Assembly (NCBI GenBank): GCA_937120965.1
Contig: CAKZKA010000118.1
Span: 1-44,453 of the forward strand
Origin: an uncultured Chloroflexota bacterium
Lineage (GTDB): Bacteria > Chloroflexota > Chloroflexia > Chloroflexales > Chloroflexaceae
Direction: 5' to 3'
Length of the DNA: 44,453 nt
Below the pieces are notes generated by a model, which had not been told where the DNA came from, searched no databases, and worked only from the letters and a program-made list of their open reading frames with translations. Shown one piece after another: positions 30,424-37,870 of this stretch (its first letter is position 1; each line of letters begins with the position of its first letter). The position numbers and the translations under genes were made by a program.

Positions 30424-31107
30424 ATGATCCAGCGACAGCAATTGGTAGACCAGGTAATCGAGCGGTTACGAGCGCGGATTGACGCGGGCGAGTTCCCGCC
30501 AGGCTCGCGGCTGCCTCCCGAGCCGCACCTGATGGCCGAGCTGGGCGTGGGCCGTTCGACGGTGCGCGAGGCGGTGCGCGCTCTGGCCCACAGTGGCGTG
30601 CTCGAGGTGCGGCAGGGGGACGGCACCTACGTGCGGATGCCGGGGGTGGCCGATGAGCCGCTGGGGGTCCGCCTGCGGCGCGCGCAGGTCCACGAGGTGC
30701 ACGAGGTGCGTCGGGCCCTGGAGCTTGAGATCGCCCGCCTGGCGGCCCTGCGCCGTGACGAGGCCGACCTGGCGGCCCTGGGCGCGGCGCTGGCGGCGCG
30801 GGGCGAGGCCCTGGCCCGGGGCGAGCGCGATGCGGCCCTGACTGCCGATCTGGCGTTGCACGCCGCGCTTGCCGACGCCACGCACAACCGTGTCCTGGCC
30901 GATCTCTACCGCGCCTTTGCTCCGCCGATGCGCGAGGCCCTTGCTGCCCTCTGGGCAGCGCGGGAGAGCGGCGCGGCGACCCATCAGCTCCATGCCGATC
31001 TGGTCGCCGCTGTTGCCGCTGGCGATCCTGGCCGCGCCAGCGCCGCTGCCGCAGCGATTCTTGACCAGCACTCCGATCTGATGGAAGGCCCAGGGAGCGA
31101 CGTATGA
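30424..31107 (+). CDS. FadR/FCD-type GntR transcriptional regulator
   Basis: 227 residues. A winged helix-turn-helix (about 5-72: LVDQVIERLRARIDAGEFPPGSRLP, MAELGVGRSTVREAVRALAHSGVLEVRQG) is followed by an all-helical FCD effector domain (about 85-220, VHEVHEVRRALELEIARLAALR, and DLALHAALADATHN containing conserved metal-binding Asp/His positions). It probably represses its own promoter through the palindrome at 30012-30044 and responds to a small carboxylate. The ATG has only CAGG at the end of the Family C repeat as a possible ribosome site. The TGA overlaps the exporter gene's ATG (ATGA). Confidence 0.85.
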   Translation: MIQRQQLVDQVIERLRARIDAGEFPPGSRLPPEPHLMAELGVGRSTVREAVRALAHSGVLEVRQGDGTYVRMPGVADEPLGVRLRRAQVHEVHEVRRALELEIARLAALRRDEADLAALGAALAARGEALARGERDAALTADLALHAALADATHNRVLADLYRAFAPPMREALAALWAARESGAATHQLHADLVAAVAAGDPGRASAAAAAILDQHSDLMEGPGSDV

Positions 31108-31868
31108 CCTTTATCGAACTGAGCATGCTTTTTGCTGTTGCCGCGGCTGCGGGGGCGATCAACGCCGTGGCCGGAGGGGGCAGCTTCATCTCCTTTCCCG
31201 CGCTGGTGCTGGCGGGGGTGCCACCCATCAGCGCCAATGCCACCAACACCACGGCGCTCTGGCCGGGCAGCGCAGCGAGTGTAGGCGCCTACCGCCGCGA
31301 GCTGGCCCATCAGCGCAACGAGATCTTCCTGTTCAGCGGGTTGAGCCTCACAGGCGGCCTGCTGGGGGCCTTGTTGCTGCTCCGCACCCGTGAGGCGGTC
31401 TTTGCGCAGTTGATCCCCTACCTTCTGCTGCTTGCCACACTGGTCTTCGCGGCCAGTCCCTGGCTTACCCGCATGGCGCGGCAGCTCGGCGCCGATGGAG
31501 GCGGCTGGTTCCGGCGCGCCGGGATCCTCACCCTCTACCTGGGCATCGCGGTCTACGGCGGCTTCTTCGGCGCCGGGCTGGGTATTCTTACCCTGGCGGC
31601 CCTGGCGCTGCTGGGGCAGGAGAACATCCACGAGATGAACGCGCTCAAGACGTTGCAGGCGACCCTGGTCAATGGCGTGGCCGTGATGGCCTTCGTGCTG
31701 GCGGGGGTGGTGCAGTGGCCGGTGGCCCTGGTGATGACGGCGGGGGCCATTCTCGGCGGCTACGGGGGAGCGGCCGTCGCCCGGCGCATCGATCCGCGCC
31801 TGGTGCGCTACGCTGTGCTGGCCTTCAGTCTGGCGCTCACAGTCTACTTCTTTATGCGCACCGCGTAG
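31104..31868 (+). CDS. TauE/SafE (TSUP) family anion exporter
   Basis: 254 residues with about eight transmembrane segments. The duplicated TSUP signature is seen in the N-terminal half (AINAVAGGGSFISFPALVLAGVPPISANATNT) and the C-terminal half (GGFFGAGLGILTLAALALLG, then NALKTLQATLVNGVAVMAFV). Members export sulfite, sulfoacetate or other organic anions. Translation is coupled to the upstream FadR-type regulator (4-base overlap), so the regulator probably controls export of its own effector. Specific substrate cannot be read from sequence. Confidence 0.85.
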   Translation: MTFIELSMLFAVAAAAGAINAVAGGGSFISFPALVLAGVPPISANATNTTALWPGSAASVGAYRRELAHQRNEIFLFSGLSLTGGLLGALLLLRTREAVFAQLIPYLLLLATLVFAASPWLTRMARQLGADGGGWFRRAGILTLYLGIAVYGGFFGAGLGILTLAALALLGQENIHEMNALKTLQATLVNGVAVMAFVLAGVVQWPVALVMTAGAILGGYGGAAVARRIDPRLVRYAVLAFSLALTVYFFMRTA

Positions 31869-31897
31869 GCGCTCTGCCCACCCGCCCGCCCGGCCAT

Positions 31898-33229
31898 TCA
31901 GTACCCCTCCGGGGCGCGGTAGCGCTCCAGGTTCTGGAAGCGGGTGGTGCGCGGTTCGAACCGCAGGGGGATCACCCCCAGGGGGCCGTTGCGGTGCTTG
32001 GCGATGTGGATCTCGGCGATACCTTTTTTATCAGTGTCTTTGTCGTAGAGTTCTTCACGGTAGATGAACATCACGATGTCGGCGTCTTGTTCGATACTCC
32101 CGGACTCGCGCAGATCGCTCAGCATGGGCACGTGGCTCTGGCGTCCCTCGACGGCGCGGGAGAGCTGCGAGAGGGCGATCACCGGCACATTCAGTTCGCG
32201 GGCGAGCGATTTGAGGCCCCGGCTGATCTCGCTGACCTCCTGCACCCGGTTATCGTTGCGCCGGCCCGACATGAGTTGCAGGTAGTCGATCATCAACAGA
32301 TCAACGCCGACCTCGGCGGCCAGGCGGCGGGCCCTGGAGCGCACCTCGGTAATGCTCAGGCCGGGGGTGTCTTCGATGTAGATCGGCAATTCCGAGAGGA
32401 CGCCCATTCCCTCAAAGGCCAGGTTCAGCTCATCACCGCGCAGATTACCGGTCCGCAGGCGCTGCATATCAATACCCGTGTGCATTGCCAGCACCCGCTG
32501 CACGAGCTGATCGCGGCTCATCTCCAGGCTGAAAATGCCCACCGTGCCGTTGCTCAGAAAGGCCACGTTGTAGGCCAGCGAGAGGGCCAGGGACGTTTTG
32601 CCAACACTGGGCCGGGCCGCCAGGATGATCAGGTCACTCGGTTGCAGGCCGCCGGTAAGCCCATCGAGATCGGGGTAGCCGGTGGGAACGCCGGCCACCT
32701 CGCCGCGCCGTTCCTGGAGGCTCTCGATCTGCGTAAACAACTGGTTGACGACCTGGCCGATTGCCACGAAGTCCTGCGTGCTGCGGCGCTGCGAAACGTT
32801 GAACAGTTCCGCCTCGGCCCGATCCAGCGTCTCGTCCAGATCGGCAGACTCATCATAGCCTAGGGCGGCGATCTTGCCGCCGGCTTCGATCAGGCGGCGC
32901 AGCACAGCGGTGCGTTCGACGATGCGGGCGTAGTACTCGATGTGCACCGCAGTGGGCACTTCGGCGGCCAGGTCGCTCAGGTAGCTCAGGCCGCCCACCA
33001 GTTCCAGGCGCTCCTGGCGGCGCAACTCCGCCGCAACCGTGGCGAGGTCGGGCGGTTCGCGGCGGTTGTAGCAGGCCAGCATGGCCTCGTAGATCAGGGC
33101 GTGCTTTTCGAGGTAGAAGTACTCGGCTGGCAGCCATGGCGCGATGGTGATAATCGCATCCCGTTCCAGCAGGATGGCGCCGAGCGTGGCTCGTTCGGCG
33201 TGAAGGTCAAATGGCACGGAGCGATCCAT
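31898..33229 (-). CDS. dnaB: Replicative DNA helicase DnaB
   Basis: 443 residues. The N-terminal DnaB domain (about 7-110, DLHAERATLGAILLERDAI; YYARIVERTAVLRRLIEAG) is followed by the RecA-like helicase domain. That domain begins GVPTGYPDLDGLTGGLQPSDLIILAARPSVGKTSL (Walker A 205-212) and continues with SLEMSRDQLVQRVL, LMIDYLQLMSG (Walker B) and SQLSRAVEGR. It unwinds DNA at the fork as a hexamer. No intein is present. rplI lies upstream on the same strand, a common arrangement, but repeats and a possible separate promoter lie between. Confidence 0.95.
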   Translation of the reverse strand: MDRSVPFDLHAERATLGAILLERDAIITIAPWLPAEYFYLEKHALIYEAMLACYNRREPPDLATVAAELRRQERLELVGGLSYLSDLAAEVPTAVHIEYYARIVERTAVLRRLIEAGGKIAALGYDESADLDETLDRAEAELFNVSQRRSTQDFVAIGQVVNQLFTQIESLQERRGEVAGVPTGYPDLDGLTGGLQPSDLIILAARPSVGKTSLALSLAYNVAFLSNGTVGIFSLEMSRDQLVQRVLAMHTGIDMQRLRTGNLRGDELNLAFEGMGVLSELPIYIEDTPGLSITEVRSRARRLAAEVGVDLLMIDYLQLMSGRRNDNRVQEVSEISRGLKSLARELNVPVIALSQLSRAVEGRQSHVPMLSDLRESGSIEQDADIVMFIYREELYDKDTDKKGIAEIHIAKHRNGPLGVIPLRFEPRTTRFQNLERYRAPEGY

Positions 33230-33303
33230 AGCTTCGTCCCCTGCTTCTCCACCCCGTTCCCCGGTTTATCCAGAGCGTTTCCACAGTGGGTGTAGAAACG
33301 ACG

Positions 33304-33330
33304 ATGTGCCACGGCGCTGCCGCGGCACAT
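33304..33330 (-). other. Strong hairpin in the dnaB leader
   Basis: ATGTGCC-G-CGGC pairs with GCCG-T-GGCACAT around an AGC loop; on the minus strand the only non-Watson-Crick position becomes a G:U pair, suggesting an RNA structure of the dnaB transcript. No T-tract follows, so termination is not indicated. Confidence 0.5.
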
Positions 33331-33347
33331 CCTTGAACGGATGTTTA

Positions 33348-33375
33348 GTTGTATTTTAGTACGTATGTGTTACAA
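33348..33375 (-). promoter_or_regulatory. Candidate dnaB promoter
   Basis: Minus strand TTGTAA (33375-33370), 16 bases, TACAAC (33353-33348). This A+T-rich stretch stands out in GC-rich surroundings. Match is moderate. Confidence 0.35.
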
Positions 33376-33384
33376 CACGGTCAC

Positions 33385-33565
33385 AGGTGATATGAACCTG
33401 GGGAAACCCGGTTTCCCCAGGCCCCTACCCCCAGGGGAAACCCACCCTCCGCAGCGGGAGGGCGTAGCGCTGCCGGGAAACACACCGTGTTGATCTAATG
33501 TGAACCTGGGGAAACCCGGTTTCCCCACGCCCCTCCCTGCGGGGAGGGTTGGGAGGGCTACGCTG
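33385..33565 (-). repeat. Two Family C elements between rplI and dnaB
   Basis: GGTGATATGAACCTGGGGAAACCCGGTTTCCCC and TAATGTGAACCTGGGGAAACCCGGTTTCCCC begin two copies (about 33387 and 33496). The rplI TAG stop at 33558-33560 sits within the GGGAGGGCTACGC module of the second, so the element borders or has replaced the original 3' end of rplI. Confidence 0.65.
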
Positions 33566-34067
33566 CTGGATCGGCGAGTTCGGGCGAGGTGACTGAGGGT
33601 TCCTCCCGGCCCTCACCCGTGACGACCACGTTCACCGTCGGTTCGACGCCGCTCATCAGGCGCACGGTGACGGGATAGGTTCCGGTGCGCTTGATCGGCT
33701 CGTCAAGCTCGATCTTGCGACGATCCACCTCTACACCCAGTTGCGCGGCGATCTGCTCGGCAATGTCGCTGCTGGTGACCGAACCGTAGAGCCGGTCCTG
33801 CTCGCCTACTTTGACGATGAAGGTAACTGCGCGACCGTTGATACGCGCAGCGACCGCCTCGGCATCGCGGCGCACGGCCTCGGCGCGGCGCCGCTCGGCG
33901 GCAAGCCGCTGTTCGGCCTGCTTAATCTGGCCGCGGGTGGCAAGCACCGCGTAGCCCTTCGGGATCAAATAGTTACGTCCAAAGCCACCAGAAACGTCTT
34001 TGATTTCTCCGGCTTTGCCCAGGTGCTCAACATCCTGAACCAGGATGACCTTCATTTTGGCGCCCAC
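33558..34067 (-). CDS. rplI: 50S ribosomal protein L9
   Basis: 169 residues by the GTG start. KVILVQDVEHLGKAGEIKDVSGGFGRNYLIPKGYAVLAT is the conserved bL9 N-terminal domain; the central helix (EQRLAAERRRAEAVRRDAEAV) and the C-terminal domain to about residue 150 follow. The last ~25 residues (VVTGEGREEPSVTSPELADPAA) extend past the usual end and are acidic. GAGGAG lies 7 bases before the GTG at 34067 but about 19 before the ATG at 34055, so GTG with four extra residues before MKV is the likelier start. It binds 23S rRNA at the base of L1. The TAG stop falls in repeat sequence. Confidence 0.93.
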   Translation of the reverse strand: MGAKMKVILVQDVEHLGKAGEIKDVSGGFGRNYLIPKGYAVLATRGQIKQAEQRLAAERRRAEAVRRDAEAVAARINGRAVTFIVKVGEQDRLYGSVTSSDIAEQIAAQLGVEVDRRKIELDEPIKRTGTYPVTVRLMSGVEPTVNVVVTGEGREEPSVTSPELADPAA

Positions 34068-34110
34068 AATACCACTCCTCAAGGTTGTGCCCCGTAATAC
34101 AGCGTCGGCT

Positions 34111-34140
34111 ATGATACCACAGGGGGCGAAAGGGCGTCAA
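34111..34140 (-). promoter_or_regulatory. rplI promoter
   Basis: Minus strand TTGACG (34140-34135), 18 bases, TATCAT (34116-34111); each matches 5 of 6. The predicted start near 34104 gives a leader of about 37 bases to the GTG at 34067. Confidence 0.5.
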
Positions 34141-34150
34141 TCGGTAAGAG

Positions 34151-34263
34151 TGCGTGTTCACATGTGGGGGTAAGGCGCCACTCCGGGAGCGCGGGCGTCC
34201 CGCCCGCAAGGGTCTGGATGCGGGCAAGATGCCCGCGCTCCCAGGAGAAGTGTGAGTACTTAC
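34151..34263 (+). repeat. Family B element, copy 2
   Basis: TGCGTGTTCACATGTGGGGG to AGTGTGAGTACTTAC, with the same GGGAGCGCGGGCGTCCCGCC core as the copies at 12571 and 43612. The TAA stop of the GH13 gene (34260-34262, minus strand) lies in its right end. Confidence 0.75.
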
Positions 34264-36116
34264 TTAAGGGATATCTGGGCGTTCACCTGCCAGATCTGCG
34301 CCCCCACTGCCGGCAGGCCCGTAAGGGGCAGCCACCCGTCCTGCACCGTAGTCTCGACGCCGCTGAGGAGTTCGCGCAGGGGTGTGCCATCGGGCAGGCC
34401 GCCGTGGCGCACCGGCAGAGCCGCGAGGCCATCGTCGCCACGCCGGGCCACGACGATCAGGCGTTCGTCGGGGGTCTCGCGCAGGTAGGCCAGGGTATGC
34501 CCGGTGGCGTAGAGGAGTTGAAAGCCACCCTGGCGCAAGGCGGGCGACGCGCGCCGCAACCGCGCCAGGCGCTGGTAGAAGGCCCGCAGGTCGTGGTCCC
34601 ACTCGCCTTCATTCCATGGCATGGTGCGGCGGCTCTCAGGGTCGCCATTGCCCGACAGACCGACCTCATCGCCGTAGTAGATGCAGGGCACGCCCGGATA
34701 GGTAAAGAGCAGGACCACGGCTACCCGCAGGCGCCGCTGGTCGTGCTCGAGGACGCTGCGCACGCGGGCGGTGTCGTGGCTGCCGAGGAGATTGAACTGC
34801 TGAACGGCGATCTGCCAGGGCACCGCGGCGCGAAAGGCTGCCAACTGAGCGGCCATGGCCGCGGTTGGCAGAGGATGGGGATCGCTCCAGGGCTTCTGCG
34901 CGCCGCTGCCGCCGAGCCAGCTCCAGACGGGAAAGGTGAAGCCCTGATAGTTCATGGTAGCGTCGAGTTCATCGCCCTGGAGGTGGGGCGTTCCATCGAA
35001 GAAGTGTTCGCCGAGCAGGTAGGCGGCGGGGTTCTCGCTCTTGACGGCGCGGCGAATGCCCCGGCCCAGCTTGTGCCCCAGGTTCCAGGGACCCTGACGC
35101 CCGAGCATGTTGGCCACGTCGATGCGCCAGCCGTCGATGCGGTAAGGCGGGCGCATCCACTGGCGCATCAGCGCGTCGGGGCCGGCGTACATCAGGTCGC
35201 GCAGCCGCTCGCTGCGGTAATTGAGCTTCGGCAGGCTTCGCACGCCCAGCCAGCACTCGTAGTCGTCGGGATGGCGGTGGAAGGTGAAGAACTCCGCCTC
35301 GGGCGCCTGGGGGTCGGCCAGCGCCGCCTGGAACCAGGGATGGGTGCTGCCGCAGTGGTTGGGCGCAATGTCGAGCACCAGATGCATCTCGCGGGCGCTG
35401 AGGGCCTCCCGCAGGCGCGCCAGGGCCGCATTGCCGCCAAAGTGCGGGTCCACCTGGCTGTAATCGGCCACATCGTACTTGTGGCTGCTGGGGGCCACGA
35501 AGATCGGGTTGAGATAGAGCGCCGTAACGCCGAGATCCTGGAGGTAATCGAGGCGCTGCATGATCCCCTGCAAGTCGCCGCCGTAGAACTCGCAGGAGCC
35601 GTGGCCCTTGCGTGGCGGCGCGCCCCAGGGCCGGGCCGTCACCGGGCGCCCGTAGCAGAGGTACTCCCCGTCGCGCACGTTGTTGGTGGGGTCGCCGTCG
35701 GCAAAACGGTCGGGAAAAATCTGGTAGAACACGCTGTCGCGCACCCAGGCCGGCTCTTCGTAGCCGGCGAGCAGCACAAAGTCGTTCGCGTCGGTGGGGT
35801 TGTGCATCCAGACCCCGGCTGCGTTATACCAGCGGTTACCCTCGCGGGTGCGCAGCAGAAAGCGGTAGCCAGTGCGGCGCATCGTCAATCGCAGGCTGAC
35901 CTGCCACCAGCGACAGACGCCCTCGACGCCCACCGGCTCCATCGCCACGATCGCCTCTTCCCCATCGGGACAGGTGCGGAGGTAGACGCCCTCTACGGGC
36001 GCGTCAGCATCAACGCGCAGCCAGAGACGGGCGCTGTCGCCCACAGCCAGGCCTGCGCGCTGTACGTAGCGTGGCGAGCCGTCGTGATGGATGGAATGAG
36101 ACCAGTTTGGGAGCAT
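34260..36116 (-). CDS. GH13 alpha-glucosidase/neopullulanase-type glycoside hydrolase
   Basis: 618 residues. An N-terminal beta-sandwich (about 1-120, similar to CBM34 in cyclomaltodextrinases and MalZ) precedes the catalytic barrel, which starts WVRDSVFYQIFPDRFADGDP. Conserved GH13 regions are LDIAPNHCGS (region I), DGWRIDVANM (nucleophile Asp), LLGEHFFDG (acid/base Glu) and NLLGSHDTARV (region IV, HD). It hydrolyses maltodextrins or pullulan-type alpha-glucans in the cytoplasm; no signal peptide is seen. The ATG at 36116 is used; further in-frame codons upstream lie in Family C repeat sequence. No strong Shine-Dalgarno is visible. The stop lies in a Family B element end. Confidence 0.88.
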   Translation of the reverse strand: MLPNWSHSIHHDGSPRYVQRAGLAVGDSARLWLRVDADAPVEGVYLRTCPDGEEAIVAMEPVGVEGVCRWWQVSLRLTMRRTGYRFLLRTREGNRWYNAAGVWMHNPTDANDFVLLAGYEEPAWVRDSVFYQIFPDRFADGDPTNNVRDGEYLCYGRPVTARPWGAPPRKGHGSCEFYGGDLQGIMQRLDYLQDLGVTALYLNPIFVAPSSHKYDVADYSQVDPHFGGNAALARLREALSAREMHLVLDIAPNHCGSTHPWFQAALADPQAPEAEFFTFHRHPDDYECWLGVRSLPKLNYRSERLRDLMYAGPDALMRQWMRPPYRIDGWRIDVANMLGRQGPWNLGHKLGRGIRRAVKSENPAAYLLGEHFFDGTPHLQGDELDATMNYQGFTFPVWSWLGGSGAQKPWSDPHPLPTAAMAAQLAAFRAAVPWQIAVQQFNLLGSHDTARVRSVLEHDQRRLRVAVVLLFTYPGVPCIYYGDEVGLSGNGDPESRRTMPWNEGEWDHDLRAFYQRLARLRRASPALRQGGFQLLYATGHTLAYLRETPDERLIVVARRGDDGLAALPVRHGGLPDGTPLRELLSGVETTVQDGWLPLTGLPAVGAQIWQVNAQISLK

Positions 36117-36117
36117 T

Positions 36118-36268
36118 GAGCTATTCCCCGCTGGAAGGGGTGTGGGGAAACAATGAGTTTTTCTTGGGAGGGCGCAGCCCTCCCAAACCCTCCCCGCTGG
36201 CGGCTTGGTTCCTGGGAGGGTTACGCCCTCCCAAGCCCTCCCGTACACGGCCTATTTTCTCCTCAGAT
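36118..36268 (+). repeat. Family C element between gltX and the GH13 gene
   Basis: TGTGGGGAAACAATGAG, then two GGGAGGG(C/T)-(GCA/TAC)-GCCCTCCC hairpins (about 36167-36185 and 36215-36233) and CGGCCTATTTTCTCCTCAG at the right end. Confidence 0.6.
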
Positions 36269-36270
36269 GC

Positions 36271-37776
36271 TCACTCCAGGGCCGCAATGGCGGTGTCGAG
36301 GCGCGCGAGCACGCGGTCGCAACCGAGGGCGGCGAGCATGTCGAAGAGGGGCGGGGCTACGGTCCGCCCGGAGACGGCCACACGCAACGCGCCAAAGAGT
36401 TGGCCCGGCTTGCGCTCCAGACGCGTGCACAGGTCCCGCAGCGCCGCCTCCAGCGTCTCGGGGGTCCACGGTTCCACAGCGCTCAAGGTAGCGCGGGCTG
36501 CGCGCAGCATTGCCGCCGTCTGGGGAGCATCCAGCCCTCTGGGGATGAGCGCAGCGGGAGCATAGCCATCGGCGCCGGGCCGCGGCTCACGGAAGAAGAA
36601 CTCGAGCAGGCCAGGGGCCTCGCTCAGCTCCTCCAGCCGCTCGTGGATCATCGGCACGAGGCGCACGACGTAGGCGCGTTCGGCCGCGGTGGGCGGATCG
36701 CCGATCAGGCCGGCGGCGGCCAGAAAGGGCGCCAGGCGTTCCGCAAGTTCCTCGGAAGAAAGCTTGCGGATGTAGATGCCATTCATATCGCGCAGCTTCT
36801 CGGGGTTCCAGCGAGCGGGGCTGGCCTGCACCCGATCGATGGTGAACCGCTCGATCAGCTCCTCGTGGCTCATGATCTCGGTCTTATCGTCGTAGCTCCA
36901 GCCCTGCAAGGCCAGGTAGTTCAGCATAGCCTCGGGCAGATAGCCACGTTCCCAGAAGCGATTGGTCGCCACATCATCTTTGCGTTTGGAGAGCTTGCCC
37001 TTGCCGTCCTGGCGCAGAATCACCGGCAGGTGGGCAAAGACCGGCGGCTCCCAGCCGAAAGCCTGGTAGAGCAACACGTGATAGGGCGTTGAGGGCACCC
37101 ACTCCTCGGCCCGCAGCACGTGGGTGATCCGCATCAGATGATCATCCACCAGATGGGCGAAGTGATAGACCGGCATACCGCTGGCCTTGATCAGCACAAT
37201 ATCCTGGAGTTGATCGTTCTGCACACTGATCCCCTCGGCGCCACGGACCAGATCGCTGAATGTCGTCTGGCCCGTCAGGGGTGTTTTGAGGCGAATCGTG
37301 TAGGGTTTACCAGTGGCAGCCAGTTCGCGCTGCCGTTCGAGCGGCCAGTCGCGTTCGGGGCCGCGGAAGCGGAAGGCCTTGACCCCGCGGCTCTCGGCCT
37401 CGGCGCGGAGCCGGGCCAGTTCCTCCTCGGTGGTGAAGGACATATAGGCGTGGCCCGACTCGAGCAGTTGCTCACTATACACCCGGTAGATCCCCTGGTC
37501 GAAGCGCAGCGATTGCACATAGGGACCGTAAGGCCCGCCGATATCCGGGCCTTCGTCCCATTCGATACCGACCCAGCGCAGCGAGGCAATGATGTCATCG
37601 GCGGCGCCGGGAACGTAGCGTTTCTCGTCGGTGTCTTCGATGCGCAGGATGAACTGCCCGCCGTAGTGGCGCGCAAAGAGCCAGTTGAACAGGGCGGTGC
37701 GCACGCCACCAATGTGCAGGTAGCCAGTGGGGCTGGGCGCAAAACGCACCCGAACAGGGGGCGTAATCTCAATCAT
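36271..37776 (-). CDS. gltX: Glutamyl-tRNA synthetase
   Basis: 501 residues, usual class I GluRS length. VRVRFAPSPTGYLHIGGVRTALFNWLFAR contains the HIGH-type motif (HIGG, 21-24). FILRIEDTDEKR, YFAHLVDDHLMRITHVLRAEEWV-type adenylate residues and KLSKRKDDV (KMSKS-type motif) follow. The anticodon-binding domain fills the C-terminal 170 residues. It charges tRNA-Glu. Whether it is discriminating or also serves tRNA-Gln cannot be told here. A TATAAT lies about 40 bases upstream. Confidence 0.95.
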   Translation of the reverse strand: MIEITPPVRVRFAPSPTGYLHIGGVRTALFNWLFARHYGGQFILRIEDTDEKRYVPGAADDIIASLRWVGIEWDEGPDIGGPYGPYVQSLRFDQGIYRVYSEQLLESGHAYMSFTTEEELARLRAEAESRGVKAFRFRGPERDWPLERQRELAATGKPYTIRLKTPLTGQTTFSDLVRGAEGISVQNDQLQDIVLIKASGMPVYHFAHLVDDHLMRITHVLRAEEWVPSTPYHVLLYQAFGWEPPVFAHLPVILRQDGKGKLSKRKDDVATNRFWERGYLPEAMLNYLALQGWSYDDKTEIMSHEELIERFTIDRVQASPARWNPEKLRDMNGIYIRKLSSEELAERLAPFLAAAGLIGDPPTAAERAYVVRLVPMIHERLEELSEAPGLLEFFFREPRPGADGYAPAALIPRGLDAPQTAAMLRAARATLSAVEPWTPETLEAALRDLCTRLERKPGQLFGALRVAVSGRTVAPPLFDMLAALGCDRVLARLDTAIAALE

Positions 37777-37815
37777 GCACAGGCTCCGCTGCTGGAGGGT
37801 CCAGCCACTTCTGGC

Positions 37816-37821
37816 ATTATA
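37816..37821 (-). promoter_or_regulatory. gltX promoter -10
   Basis: A perfect minus-strand TATAAT stands at 37821-37816, 40 bases before the gltX ATG. The -35 at 17 bases (CTAAAA) is weak and lies inside the repeat that the IS interrupted. Confidence 0.45.
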
Positions 37822-37870
37822 CCATTTCAGATTGTAGATTTTAGATTGTAGATTGTCGCACGAGATGGTT

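Noticed and set aside
33304-33330. Rho-independent terminator after rplI
   Set aside because: The stem is strong, but no T-tract follows on the minus strand and it lies far beyond the stop, beyond the repeats; it is kept as a leader hairpin.
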